From contig NZ_FNKY01000001.1 in assembly GCF_900103165.1 (NCBI RefSeq), positions 2,108,001-2,172,000 on the forward strand: a stretch of 64,000 bases of DNA. Direction: 5' to 3'. This document shows positions 36,101 through 45,231 of the stretch, one piece after another. Both the position numbers and the translations under genes were made by a program. The number at the start of each line of letters is the position of its first letter. The first letter of the stretch is position 1. The DNA is from Nitrosospira multiformis (GTDB taxonomy: Bacteria > Pseudomonadota > Gammaproteobacteria > Burkholderiales > Nitrosomonadaceae). The notes beneath the pieces were generated by a model. The model had not been told where the DNA came from. It saw only the letters and a program-made list of their open reading frames with translations, and ran no database searches.

Positions 36101-37187
36101 GAAGCCGAAGGTGCTGGAAGAACTCGCGGTCGAGCAGCTGAATGCCGGACGCCGCACCGTCGCACTCCGGTATGAGCTTTTCGACGAGTTCTTCGCGTTC
36201 CAGGATACCGGCGAGGTGACGTTCACGCTTCGATCGACCATGCTCCCTTTCTATCATCTGGACCCGCGCGTACGCGAACTCACGTTCCTGATCGAAACGG
36301 ACGAAGGCGTAACCTCCGAGAACCTGGTCGTCAAGGTATCCACCGCCGATGGCACTGCCGCCACCCAGACCACGACCAGCGACGGCGCGCTTTCCACGGG
36401 TGGTTCGAACCCGCTCAATGCATTCATTGGCAAGCCATGGCTGCAGGAGTGGAAAATCACTGTCCCGATTGCGGAGAACCAGGCCCGGTTCGATGCCGGC
36501 TTCGAATGGTCGCAAGTGGAAAATATCGTGATGACCACGGAGTACGAGTTTACCCCCCGCCGCATACTCGGCCAGCCTTACCTGCTGCTGCTGGATCGCT
36601 TTGATGCAGATACACTCGCGAACTTTGACGTTGTTGATGATCCGCAGGCCACCGTCTCCGCGCCATCGGAGTGGGTCTTCAATGCCGAAGCGCAGCGCAT
36701 CGATCAGCTGTCGGATATACACGGCGGTCCATTCGGAGCCGGCGCGACCGGACCTGAAAAACCCGGTACCTACCTCGTTCGGAAAACGACGGCCGAACTG
36801 CCGGCGGTCCAGAATTTCATCCTGGTCGTCGACGTCACTTCGGAAGATGACGATGGTATCGGTGTGGTGTTCCGCTGGCAGGATGTGGACAACTTCTATT
36901 ACTTCCTGATGGACCGGCAGCGCAACTATCGCCGCATGGGCAAGAAGGTCGTCGGCATATTCCAGGAACTCGATACCGCCGCGCTGGATACGACTCGCGG
37001 ATACAACGCCGGTACGAGTTATTCGTTGAAGGTACGCATCAGTGGAACGCAGCTGAACGCGTACCTGAATGACGAACTGGCATTGTCGGGGCAGGATGCG
37101 TCGCTACCCGGCGCAGGACGTGCCGGACTTTTCAGCTGGGGCAGCGCGGGAGTGCACTTCGACAACTTCCGCATCGTGGATCTCTGA
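33105..37187 (+). CDS. compact TcA-like toxin-complex subunit with TPR-like N-terminus
   Basis: A 1360-aa protein without a signal peptide; GAGGAAT precedes the ATG. Residues 30-80, 150-230 and 390-520 contain TPR-like helical repeats (e.g. LSLGDCYLELGDYEEAITWYEKA) with an Ala/Pro linker near 235. Residues 580-640 and 690-765 are coiled coils. From about 775 it follows TcA pore/translocation proteins: QAIVIARLMEQAYEFEVG, IIKPSYV, LLGGDFLLRDID, and YPGAYLQRIKRAEV. The tail (about 1160-1360) looks like a LamG/concanavalin-like beta sandwich (LLDRFDADTLANFDVV; FDNFRIVDL). Typical TcA proteins are about 2500 aa, so this is half-size and lacks the usual receptor-binding region. It lies 19 bp before the TcB-TcC-like gene. 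Confidence 0.8.
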   Translation: MATKYLSNYYSYKVIPQVFGFQLTEVDPKLALEKQVQGHLANGHHYFFQDEFQNALSEYQTAYALLHKFLHPYFPVDVTAITTSVLKQMQLTDMMVTATAQVAKYRSVVGERPIVSLDSPSQEISSIVQKFGGTGSTVVASPAAVLYEQASTYLQAGATAEARPIIRQALELNGGRDRELESNLMVASGIAAVQQSEFDNARDSFVKAFELAQRTGAGIGPAIIPGVVGAAGTPGAAAAPAAAAPGQSPQTPGLGAISSNLGVVAALTGDARSSGAAFQVAGDSVPLSFGRTLSQPLNPGTATAMQRPMGSEGLGLILNSPSGSNQYMSLSPAVSPSSGAQQFGIFKGDQVVSVDLQVNAAANLTASIYQPRITATSLAALATFEIIDTNFIAYIPHTYGFTIPLSLGDCYLELGDYEEAITWYEKARDYQYLNQAIEAPMVWLKLANAYARWGNFLFESGEKAEARTRYEQIVRLTDPILDPASALYKSPVFDGLTAQVQAILAAPQPLDAEVHNPSIAAVVLLAKLNIQNIEDGIDFPLLSMAREQVPVFRFDYLQNTARYFAENAIQAERTYINFKTSAEQEQFQRSMLENAVDLETANEQLEIKKVEIAQEQKEAIEANQAYANTQLENARDLKTEYEDVSLEEMALDSEITYVGAPTTEYDFSGYEEYGISNGTHRVDEVLRTLTQRRSEISREFELNNMDRRISELEAAKKVADEQVDIANKQKEAADIQKNIATLRKQQAEQQLALFDSQEFTPDLWNRLANEIRQISKSYLNQAIVIARLMEQAYEFEVGKAVNIIKPSYVRNDLAGLLGGDFLLRDIDSFTFMRIILGEKKQPMKEIISLADRYPVQFLRDFQRTGTMGFRTELSDFDRNYPGAYLQRIKRAEVLVEGLIGRGGIHASLTNTGLCLSRMRDGGIQMRLLQPETLLLSQYRIAADAVIFTPDVEMLAIFENSPVSTSWVLELNPAANDIILNYITDIKLVLYYESFFDPNLKPKVLEELAVEQLNAGRRTVALRYELFDEFFAFQDTGEVTFTLRSTMLPFYHLDPRVRELTFLIETDEGVTSENLVVKVSTADGTAATQTTTSDGALSTGGSNPLNAFIGKPWLQEWKITVPIAENQARFDAGFEWSQVENIVMTTEYEFTPRRILGQPYLLLLDRFDADTLANFDVVDDPQATVSAPSEWVFNAEAQRIDQLSDIHGGPFGAGATGPEKPGTYLVRKTTAELPAVQNFILVVDVTSEDDDGIGVVFRWQDVDNFYYFLMDRQRNYRRMGKKVVGIFQELDTAALDTTRGYNAGTSYSLKVRISGTQLNAYLNDELALSGQDASLPGAGRAGLFSWGSAGVHFDNFRIVDL

Positions 37188-37206
37188 AACGGAAAGAGGA
37201 TAGCCT

Positions 37207-40200
37207 GTGGCCAATAAATCGCCTGTCAATCGCCAATCTGCCTCCAATCCTGGAGGCGGCGGCGACGTTCGCGGTCTCGGCGAAACATTTCAGCCGGACC
37301 TGAATTCCGGAGTCGGCAACTATCGGGTTCCTCTCGATCTGTTGCCGGGCATACGGAATTTCCAGCCCAGCCTCGCCCTCGGCTACAGCACCGGCGCCGG
37401 CAATGGCGCCTGGGGTCTGGGCTGGTCGCTGCCTTTTGCCGCCATCAGCCGCCGTACGTTTCGAGGCACGCCCTCCTACACGGAGGATGATACATTCCTG
37501 TTCGCCGGACAAACGGAACTCCTGCCCGTGGGCTCCGATACCTTTCGGGCATCCATCGAGAACGGATTCGAGCAATTCAGCCGCATGGCGTCCGGATGGC
37601 AGGTCACGGAAAAGTCCGGCATACGCCACACCTTCGGGACTACGGCTGAAAGCAGGGTCGAATTCGATGATAACGGGACGACCCGGGAGTTCGCCTGGCT
37701 TATCGAACGCACCGAGGATACCGCGGGAAACACCATCACATACCGGTATCGAACGGAACAAGGCCAGCGCTATATCGAGGAAATTCGCTACGCCGTCTAT
37801 GCGGTCCGGTTCGAATATGAAGCCCGCCCGGACTCGTTCTCGGATTTTCGCAGCGGCTTTGAGGTGCATACCGCCCTTCGTTGCTCGCGTGTCACGCTTC
37901 ATGTCGAACCGCTGGGTCCGGCCGCTGTGCGAACGTGGGCACTGGCGTACGATACGGAGCCTTACTCCGGTTTGTCGCTTCTTCGGTCGGTCACATTTTC
38001 GGGTTTCGATCCGGAGACGGGAGAGTCGGCGTCACTTCCGCCGCTGGAATTTTCTTATACCGGATTCTCCCCCTCAAGCCGCCGTCTGAGGAAGTTCGCA
38101 GCTGAAGCGGGCGCCGCGCCTCCCGGCCTCGACCAGCCGAATCTGGAACTGATCGATCTGGAGGGTCGCGGTCTGCCTGGTATTCTGTCGATTGAAAACG
38201 GTGCGGCGCGCTACTGGTCCAATACGGGCAAGCTCAGGTGGAGCCCGCCCCGCTCCTTGCCGCAGTTCCCGGCCGTCTTCTCCACAGGGGAAGACCGCGT
38301 GCAATTTGCCGACATGGATGGAAACGGTGCGGCGGATGTGCTCGTCGGCAGCGGCACGCTAAGCGGCTTCTACCGCAATGAGGGAACCGGCGCGTTCGCC
38401 GATTTCAACCGGTACGTCCGGCAACCGCAGCTCGCTTTTGAAACCGGTGGCCTGCAGTTAATGGATGTCAATGGCGACGGGCTTGTTGATGCGGTGCACG
38501 ATGGCCGCACCGGTCTTCAGGTATACGACAACCTGGGTTCCGCGGGGTGGGCACCCCCACGGCTCGTCCCGCGTGACGATCTGCCGGCACCGGTGCCGAA
38601 TCTTTCTTCGGGAGATCCCCGCGTCCGTCTCGCCGACATCAATGGTGACGGGCTTGCAGATGTGGTGTTATTCAGCAGCGGTTACTTCGAATACTGGCCT
38701 TCGCGGGGCGGAGGCCGCTTCTCCGAATCGCGCAAGATGACGGCCGCGCCGAGATTCACATATCCGTTCGATCCGGCGAGAGTGTTCCTCGTCGATATCA
38801 ACGGAGATGGCCTGGCCGACGTCGTTTTTGTCGGCTATGACGAGGTAACCTACTGGATCAACCAGTCGGGAAATTCATTCAGCGCCCCGCAGACGATTCG
38901 CTACACGCCGCCAACCTCGCGTGCCGATACCTTGCGAATCGCGGACATGAGCGGAACCGGAACGGCAGGGATTTTGTGGACGAGCCCGTATCCGGACTAT
39001 CGCTACCTCGATTTCACCGGCGATGTGAAGCCCGGCCTGCTTTCGCGCATCGATAATGGACTTGGCCGCATCACGGCCATCGAATACTCGACCTCGACCG
39101 GAGAAGCAACGCGCGACCGGGAGCAAGGGAATCCATGGGTATCATTTCTTCCGTTTCCGGTGCAGGTGGTTTCGGCCGTCACCGTCGATGACTCGATCAG
39201 CGGCCTGCACAACGTGACCCGCTATCGTTATCACGAAGGCCACTACGATGGGTATCGGCGGGAATTCGACGGATTCGGCCGATCCGAGCAGATTGAAGAA
39301 GGCGATGATTCGATTCCCTCCTGTCGAACTGTCTTTTACTATCACACCGAAGCGTCGGGCCGGCCGGCGGTTCCCGATCCGGAGCTTCGGCGCAGCCTGA
39401 AACGCAAGCTTTTCCGGGTAGAGGTATTCGGAGAAGATGGGGGTCCGCTGGCATCGGCTCCATATCGTGTGGAGGAGAGCACGTGGACCGTGCGGGTTGA
39501 GCAGACGCTTGCGGATAGCCGGCGGGTTCTGTTTCCCTTCATCGGGGAGACAGCCATATCGACATTTGAACGGACGTCCGATGCGCGTATCGAGCGGCGC
39601 CTGTTCACGTTCGATATATCCGGAAATGTGACCACCGAAGAGCGTCGCGGAGAAGGCGGATCAGGCGCACCCGGCATCGTAACGACCCACGCCGAGTATG
39701 CGCTGGACCCCGCAGGACGCGTCCGTGACCGCGTTTCCCGCATTGTCCAGCGTGACGGTGACGGCAATCTGCTCAACGAAGTGCGTCATTATTACGATGG
39801 CCCCGCATTCCAGGGATTGGCGCTCGGCCAGGTCACGAATGGACTGCTCACCCGCACCGAAAGGGTGGCGCTGCACAAGAATGCAGCCACGTCCATATAC
39901 GGTGCGCATGAGCCTGATTTTTCAGCATTGCAGTATCACGATGGAGTGGATCAAGATGGCGAGCCAGCCTGGCTGTACAATCATAAACGGGTCAGTCTGG
40001 ATGAGCGCGGCAACGTCCTGGTCAGCCGTGATGCACGCGGCAACGATACGACCTACGTCTTCGACGAATTCGGTCTGTTCGCCACGTCGATCACTGATGC
40101 AAAAGGCTTTGTCGCAACGGTCGAGCATGATCTCCGGGTAGCGAGGCCCAGGCGGATGGTGAACCCTAACGGCGGAGTGACCGAGTCGCGCTACGACCCC

Positions 40201-43137
40201 TTGGCGCGCATTGCCCTGGTAGTGGCCCCCGGCGATACGCTCGCACTCCCTACCGTCGCCTATTCATACGAAACCGCGACGCTGCCAGCGCTGCGTGCTG
40301 CCCATTATCTCGTTCTTTCGGGTGATTCCCGCACCATTTCCGTCAATGAGTACCTCGATGGGGCCGGAGCCCTCTTCCAGCGCCGCACCGAGCATGACGG
40401 CAACAGGGTATCCGTCAGTGGACAGGTCGTTTCCAATGCCCGGGGTAAGACAGCCGAAAAATTCGAGTCCTTCTATGCCGAAGGATTGGGGTTCGAGCCG
40501 TATTCAACCGATCCTTCCGCGCCACGACGCAGCTTCTTCTTCGACCCATTGGGCCGCGCGATCCGCACCTTGCATCCGGATGGCGGCCAATCCGGCGCGG
40601 AATATCGAACGTTCGACACGCTATTCTCCGATGCCGGGGATAACGACCCTGCCCTGGCGGATTCGTTCGGGACACCGCGGCGCGAGATCTACGACGCATG
40701 GTACCGTCTCGTAGGAGTGGAAGAGCGCGACCAGGCATCGATCCGCACAACAAGCTACGAGCTTGATGCCACCGGCCGTTTGCAGCAGATTACCGATCCC
40801 CGGGGAGTGATCCTTAGCCGCATCACCCGCGATCTGACGGGTCAGGAGATTTCGATCGAGCATGTGGATGCGGGCCATCGCCTGCTGGCTTATGATGCTG
40901 CAGGCAACCTCGCACTGCAGGTGGATGGGGCCGGCGAGCCCATCAATCGCAGCTTCGATGAACTGAATCGCATCACCGGGACGACTTATGGGGGTGCCGA
41001 GCCGGAAACATACTTCTACGACACCGGGACAGGCGCGAATCTGACGGGTCGTATTGCACGCACGATCGATCCCGCCGGCGAAACCACTTATAGCTACGAT
41101 TCCCGCGGCAATGTCATCGAGCGCTCGCGCCTGGCGCCGGGCCAGACCGAAGCCCTGGCACTGAGCTACTCATTCGACCGCATCGGCCGTATAACCCAGC
41201 TGACCTACCCCGATGGAGCGGTTATTGATTTCGAGCACTATTCGGGATTTCTGCTTCGGTCCATTCCTGGAGTTTTGAACGCGATCGAATACACAGCCGC
41301 CGGTGTGCGAACGGGGATGGATTATCAGAACGGGGTCCGGACTGAATACAGCTATGATCCTGCCTCTCTTCGATTACGGGAAATCCGGACGTTCCGGCCC
41401 GATACGGGAGACGTATTCTTTCATACCCGTTACGACATCAATACGGTCGGGAACGTTGCGTCAATCGAGGATCTGCGGCCCGGTACGCCGGGATTTCAGC
41501 GGACGCAGGGTTTCGCATACGATGCCTTCTACAATCTGTTGGAGGCTTCCAGTCCCGATCCGGCGGCAGGATATTCGCATGTCTACGAATATGACGCGGC
41601 GGCAAATTTTATTCGCAATCCAATGATCAGCTCCAATCCGCTCTTTTATGAAAACGGCGGCAATAGTAACCGGCTGAGTGGTTACAACGATGGCATAAAC
41701 CCCGTTAGCCTGTTCGGGTACGATCCGAACGGCAACGTCGTATCCATGCCGGGGCGCACCCTGACTTTTGACGCCAAGCAGCAGCTTGCGCGCGTGCAAC
41801 TGGACAGCGGCGCCGATGTGGCTTTTTTCTATGACCATAAAGGTGTGCTGAGCCGGCGCGAAGCGACCGAGGCCGGTTCGACGGAGGTGACGCACTACGT
41901 TGACAACCTGTTCGAATCGGGTGATGGTTCAGACACGCGCTGGGTGTTGGCGGGAGACCTGCCAGTCGCCCGTATCTCCGAGGGGACGACTGTATTCATC
42001 CACAACGATCATCTGGGCAGTGCGGTCATCTATACCGATGCGGATGGCGGCCTTTTGACCGAGGCCGCGTTCCACCCTTTTGGAAGTGTGCTCATTGCAC
42101 CGTCCGGTACCCTGCCCCCCGCATTCGCGACGAAAAAACTCGATGCGGAAATCGGCTTGTACTATTTTAACGCGCGCTGGTACTCGCCGACGATGGGCCG
42201 CTTCATTTCACCGGACCCGCTCTACCTATATCAACCGGAACAGGGGCTCCAGGAACCGAAGCGTCTGAACCCCTACGCGTACGCTGGCAATAATCCAGTG
42301 CGCTATGTCGATCCAAGCGGCCTCGGCTTCTGGGACGTGCTGGGTGCGATCGTCATCGCCATCGCCGTGGTGGTGGCCGTTGTCGCCGTTTCGGTGCTGA
42401 CCTTCGGAGTCGGGACCGCGATCGGGTTCGGCACGCTCCTGGCCTATGCGGCAGTTGCGGGACTTGCGGGCGCTGCAATTGGCGCTGTCGTCGGAGGCAT
42501 TGCCTATGGTAGCTGGGAAGGCGCCCTGCGCGGCGCCCTGATCGGATTTACTGCAGGCGCCAATGCCATGATCGGCGGCATGATCTTCGGGCCGATTATC
42601 GGCGCTGCGCTTGGGGTCATCACCTTCCTCTCGGTCATCCCGCCAGTGGCAAAGAGTGATGTCTATCAAGGCATACTCGGCTGGACCAGTTACCTGATGC
42701 CGATGAGCTGGCCGGGCCATGCCATTGGTCTTACCTTGTTCGCCCTGAACGTCGTCGGCTATCTGGTCACGTTCGGGCAAGTGGATGCGCTGCGGATCCG
42801 GGATATGCAGGTTGACTGGAAAACGGGAAACATTTTCACCGTGGGCGGATGGGTCGGTCAACTGGATGGGAGAGCATTCAACTTCGGCGCATTCAGTTTC
42901 GTAAACACATCCCGGTATGTCGGCGGAGAAATCATCCCCGCCACGTTCGAGCATGAATCGGGCCATATGCTGAGTAACGCGGCATTCGGCTTCTTCCAGG
43001 CAACACGCGTTTTCGAAGGAAACGGGCTGGACAGCTTCTGGGAGCGTATTGCCGAAAGCAATGTGCCTCCAGGGCTGCGCGGCAGCGACCCCGTGACACC
43101 AGAACCCGATCGTCCCAAGATCCCGCAATGGGGCTGA
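37207..43137 (+). CDS. TcB-TcC-like fusion toxin (SpvB, FG-GAP, RHS) with HExxH C-terminal domain
   Basis: A 1976-aa protein starting at a GTG with AGAGGA upstream. SpvB/TcaC N-terminal domain (about 15-300: GLGETFQPDLNSG, GNGAWGLGW), then FG-GAP repeats with DxNGDGxxD loops (about 370-550), a TcB middle domain (LLSRIDNGLGRITAIEY), RHS/YD repeats (about 850-1610), and the RHS core ending RYVDPSGLG near residue 1703. In Tc and RHS toxins the variable toxic domain follows this point. Here it has several hydrophobic segments (1710-1850), then PATFEHESGHMLSNAAFG with HESGH at 1916-1920, a zinc-peptidase-type HExxH. TcB and TcC are usually separate proteins, so this is a natural fusion. Confidence 0.88.
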   Translation: MANKSPVNRQSASNPGGGGDVRGLGETFQPDLNSGVGNYRVPLDLLPGIRNFQPSLALGYSTGAGNGAWGLGWSLPFAAISRRTFRGTPSYTEDDTFLFAGQTELLPVGSDTFRASIENGFEQFSRMASGWQVTEKSGIRHTFGTTAESRVEFDDNGTTREFAWLIERTEDTAGNTITYRYRTEQGQRYIEEIRYAVYAVRFEYEARPDSFSDFRSGFEVHTALRCSRVTLHVEPLGPAAVRTWALAYDTEPYSGLSLLRSVTFSGFDPETGESASLPPLEFSYTGFSPSSRRLRKFAAEAGAAPPGLDQPNLELIDLEGRGLPGILSIENGAARYWSNTGKLRWSPPRSLPQFPAVFSTGEDRVQFADMDGNGAADVLVGSGTLSGFYRNEGTGAFADFNRYVRQPQLAFETGGLQLMDVNGDGLVDAVHDGRTGLQVYDNLGSAGWAPPRLVPRDDLPAPVPNLSSGDPRVRLADINGDGLADVVLFSSGYFEYWPSRGGGRFSESRKMTAAPRFTYPFDPARVFLVDINGDGLADVVFVGYDEVTYWINQSGNSFSAPQTIRYTPPTSRADTLRIADMSGTGTAGILWTSPYPDYRYLDFTGDVKPGLLSRIDNGLGRITAIEYSTSTGEATRDREQGNPWVSFLPFPVQVVSAVTVDDSISGLHNVTRYRYHEGHYDGYRREFDGFGRSEQIEEGDDSIPSCRTVFYYHTEASGRPAVPDPELRRSLKRKLFRVEVFGEDGGPLASAPYRVEESTWTVRVEQTLADSRRVLFPFIGETAISTFERTSDARIERRLFTFDISGNVTTEERRGEGGSGAPGIVTTHAEYALDPAGRVRDRVSRIVQRDGDGNLLNEVRHYYDGPAFQGLALGQVTNGLLTRTERVALHKNAATSIYGAHEPDFSALQYHDGVDQDGEPAWLYNHKRVSLDERGNVLVSRDARGNDTTYVFDEFGLFATSITDAKGFVATVEHDLRVARPRRMVNPNGGVTESRYDPLARIALVVAPGDTLALPTVAYSYETATLPALRAAHYLVLSGDSRTISVNEYLDGAGALFQRRTEHDGNRVSVSGQVVSNARGKTAEKFESFYAEGLGFEPYSTDPSAPRRSFFFDPLGRAIRTLHPDGGQSGAEYRTFDTLFSDAGDNDPALADSFGTPRREIYDAWYRLVGVEERDQASIRTTSYELDATGRLQQITDPRGVILSRITRDLTGQEISIEHVDAGHRLLAYDAAGNLALQVDGAGEPINRSFDELNRITGTTYGGAEPETYFYDTGTGANLTGRIARTIDPAGETTYSYDSRGNVIERSRLAPGQTEALALSYSFDRIGRITQLTYPDGAVIDFEHYSGFLLRSIPGVLNAIEYTAAGVRTGMDYQNGVRTEYSYDPASLRLREIRTFRPDTGDVFFHTRYDINTVGNVASIEDLRPGTPGFQRTQGFAYDAFYNLLEASSPDPAAGYSHVYEYDAAANFIRNPMISSNPLFYENGGNSNRLSGYNDGINPVSLFGYDPNGNVVSMPGRTLTFDAKQQLARVQLDSGADVAFFYDHKGVLSRREATEAGSTEVTHYVDNLFESGDGSDTRWVLAGDLPVARISEGTTVFIHNDHLGSAVIYTDADGGLLTEAAFHPFGSVLIAPSGTLPPAFATKKLDAEIGLYYFNARWYSPTMGRFISPDPLYLYQPEQGLQEPKRLNPYAYAGNNPVRYVDPSGLGFWDVLGAIVIAIAVVVAVVAVSVLTFGVGTAIGFGTLLAYAAVAGLAGAAIGAVVGGIAYGSWEGALRGALIGFTAGANAMIGGMIFGPIIGAALGVITFLSVIPPVAKSDVYQGILGWTSYLMPMSWPGHAIGLTLFALNVVGYLVTFGQVDALRIRDMQVDWKTGNIFTVGGWVGQLDGRAFNFGAFSFVNTSRYVGGEIIPATFEHESGHMLSNAAFGFFQATRVFEGNGLDSFWERIAESNVPPGLRGSDPVTPEPDRPKIPQWG

Positions 43138-43189
43138 TGTAGCCGTCTGCTGCTATCCTGGAATATGAGCTATAAGATGTGAGTTAGTG

Positions 43190-44200
43190 CTAATCTGCGC
43201 GTAGCAACTCAGCCGTCACTTCATTCTGGCATACCCCGCCACGCTCGAACACACTGATGTTTTGCAGAGTAGTTTGCGCAATGCTGGACAACGCTTCAGC
43301 GGTAAAGAATCCCTGATGTCCGGTAATCAGCACATTTGGAAAAGTCAGCAGGCGTTCGAATACATCATCCTGCCGCACTTGATCAGATAGATCCTTAAAG
43401 AACAAGTCGCCTTCCTGCTCATACACATCCAATCCCAGACAGCCGATTTTTGAAGATTTCAGCCCTTCAATCACCGCCAGCGTATCAATCACCGCACCCC
43501 GGCTGGTGTTGATCAGCATTACGCCGCGCTTCATGCGCGTAATCGCCACCCTATCGATTAAATGATGCGTTTGCCAGTTGAGGGGACAATGAAGGGTGAT
43601 GATGTCGCTGTCCGCATAAAGTTGCTCCAGCGGAACATATTCCACACCCAGACTGATGCATTCCGGACTTTCTTGCGAATCATGGGCGACCAGGCGGCAA
43701 CCGAAACCATGCAGTATTCGCGCGACTGCGGCACCGATGCGCCCTGTACCGACAATACCGGCGGTTTTGCCGCGTAATTCAAAACCGAGCAGCCCTTGCA
43801 ATGCGAAGTTGCCGTTGCGCACACGATTATAGGCCTGGTGAAGATGCCGATTGAGCGCGAGCATCAGCCCCACACTATGCTCCGCTACCGAATGCGGTGA
43901 ATAGGCGGGAACCCGTACTACATGAAGCCCCAGGTTATTGGCCGTCTGGATATCCACATTATTGAAGCCCGCACAGCGCAGCGCGATCAGGCGTGTGCCC
44001 TGCGCCGCCAATGTTTGCAGCACCGCTGCATTCAGCGTGTCGTTGACAAATACACACACGGCGGGAAAATCTGCCACCATCTGGCGCGTTTCCTCGCACA
44101 GGTGCGAATCAAAAAATATCAACTCGTGCCCGATGTCATGATTGGCAGCCAGCAAAAATTGACGGTCATAGGACTGTGCATTACAAACAGCGATCTTCAT
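43190..44200 (-). CDS. ldhA: D-lactate dehydrogenase / D-2-hydroxyacid dehydrogenase
   Basis: A 336-aa NAD-dependent dehydrogenase. It has the Rossmann motif GTGRIG, the catalytic Arg in NTSRGAVID, Glu in DVYEQE, and His in TGHQGFFT; the N-terminus (YDRQFLLAAN) and the LMLALNRHLHQAYNRVR helix match the LdhA/fermentative D-LDH group. It interconverts pyruvate and D-lactate. AAGGAG precedes the ATG. Confidence 0.93.
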   Translation of the reverse strand: MKIAVCNAQSYDRQFLLAANHDIGHELIFFDSHLCEETRQMVADFPAVCVFVNDTLNAAVLQTLAAQGTRLIALRCAGFNNVDIQTANNLGLHVVRVPAYSPHSVAEHSVGLMLALNRHLHQAYNRVRNGNFALQGLLGFELRGKTAGIVGTGRIGAAVARILHGFGCRLVAHDSQESPECISLGVEYVPLEQLYADSDIITLHCPLNWQTHHLIDRVAITRMKRGVMLINTSRGAVIDTLAVIEGLKSSKIGCLGLDVYEQEGDLFFKDLSDQVRQDDVFERLLTFPNVLITGHQGFFTAEALSSIAQTTLQNISVFERGGVCQNEVTAELLRAD

Positions 44201-44281
44201 CTAGGCTCCTTATTAGTTCCTCTCGCCCGCACCGAACAATTAGCGCTGAATGCCTCAGCCGGACTTTGGGGGAAGGCTGCC

Positions 44282-44548
44282 TTATCCGCAGCAGCCCGAT
44301 TGTGCCTGAACCGGCGGACATTTGACGGTCCCGAAGGAACAAAACACACAGCAGTCACCGTGATGAGGACGCAGCAGCACCTTGCAGCCGTTGCACTCAT
44401 AGAAGAACAGACAGGCATCTATCGGCATTATTTCCCGTTTGGCATATCCACAGCACGGGCATGTCAGCACTGATTCAAGGAGAGGCGCATCAGGAATGCA
44501 CGTGTCAGGTGGTAAGGATCGATCCTGGCGGGGATCAGCAAGTGACAT
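44282..44548 (-). CDS. GDCCVxC-domain small cysteine-rich protein
   Basis: An 88-aa protein with the family's spaced cysteines: LTCPCCGYAK, MPIDACLFFYECNGCK, and HHGDCCVFCSFGTVKCPP. The family is named for GDCCVxC, and some members have selenocysteine in it. Role unknown; likely metal or redox. The start at 44548 overlaps the upstream Mth938-like gene by 14 bp, suggesting coupling. A decayed duplicate lies at 45232-45411. Confidence 0.85.
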   Translation of the reverse strand: MSLADPRQDRSLPPDTCIPDAPLLESVLTCPCCGYAKREIMPIDACLFFYECNGCKVLLRPHHGDCCVFCSFGTVKCPPVQAQSGCCG

Positions 44549-44897
44549 GAAAAAGTCCGATGGTTGAGCCTTTAGCCTTGTTCCAGTGGTGAATGGCTTC
44601 GGGGGTGGGCCAGAGATCAACCCGGACCTCCTCTTTCTTGAAATACTCGGATGCTTCTTTAGAGAGCGTTACATTGCCATCGTGGCCTGAGCCAATGATC
44701 AGCCGTTCTGCTCCCTTTTCGAATATATGCTCAGCTTCGTCGAGTGAGATTGTATGGGATGTGCCGAACACTGCCTTGGATAGCTTTTTCTTTCTCTTCT
44801 TGATCTCCCCTGAAAGCCGGATGAGAACATCATGCTCGATATCTGACCCATCTATGGTGATGGAGCCAAATTTGGTACCGCCAATTCTAGGTTTCAT
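44535..44897 (-). CDS. Mth938-like domain protein
   Basis: A 120-aa protein of the small Mth938/NDUFAF3-like fold: an N-terminal GGTKFGSITIDG, then LIIGSGHDGNVTLSKEASEYF and the C-terminal WNKAKGSTIGLFHVTC. This family has no defined bacterial function. It overlaps the GDCCVxC gene and probably shares its mRNA. Confidence 0.8.
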   Translation of the reverse strand: MKPRIGGTKFGSITIDGSDIEHDVLIRLSGEIKKRKKKLSKAVFGTSHTISLDEAEHIFEKGAERLIIGSGHDGNVTLSKEASEYFKKEEVRVDLWPTPEAIHHWNKAKGSTIGLFHVTC

Positions 44898-45122
44898 GAT
44901 GACTCCTTCTGTTATATGCGTCTAATGTTTAACATGAGTGGGCCGCAGAGGCCGCAGACCGAAGGAAATAGGGGATAGACCACGTTTTCCTGTTACATAT
45001 TTTTCTAAGTCTTCTGAAAAATATTTGCTGCCCCTCCCCCGCCGAAGTTTTAGAATTGGAAAACATACTGTGCCTAAGATCATCGATCGTTAACATAAAT
45101 ATGTTACGGAGGCACATATTAG

Positions 45123-45153
45123 TCAGTGCGCTGGGGCACATAATTCAAAAGGT
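45123..45153. repeat. short dispersed repeat, copy 2 of 2
   Basis: Matches 32595-32625 at 25 of 31 bases (TCAGTGCGCTGGGGCACATA start). It lies in a tiny plus-strand frame preceded by TACGGAGG. Confidence 0.45.
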
Positions 45154-45231
45154 CCTGAAATAAAACTAGCGATAGTAATCGACCGCCATTAATCGAGAAA
45201 CAAGCGCTACTAGCAGTAGCCCGATTGCCCC

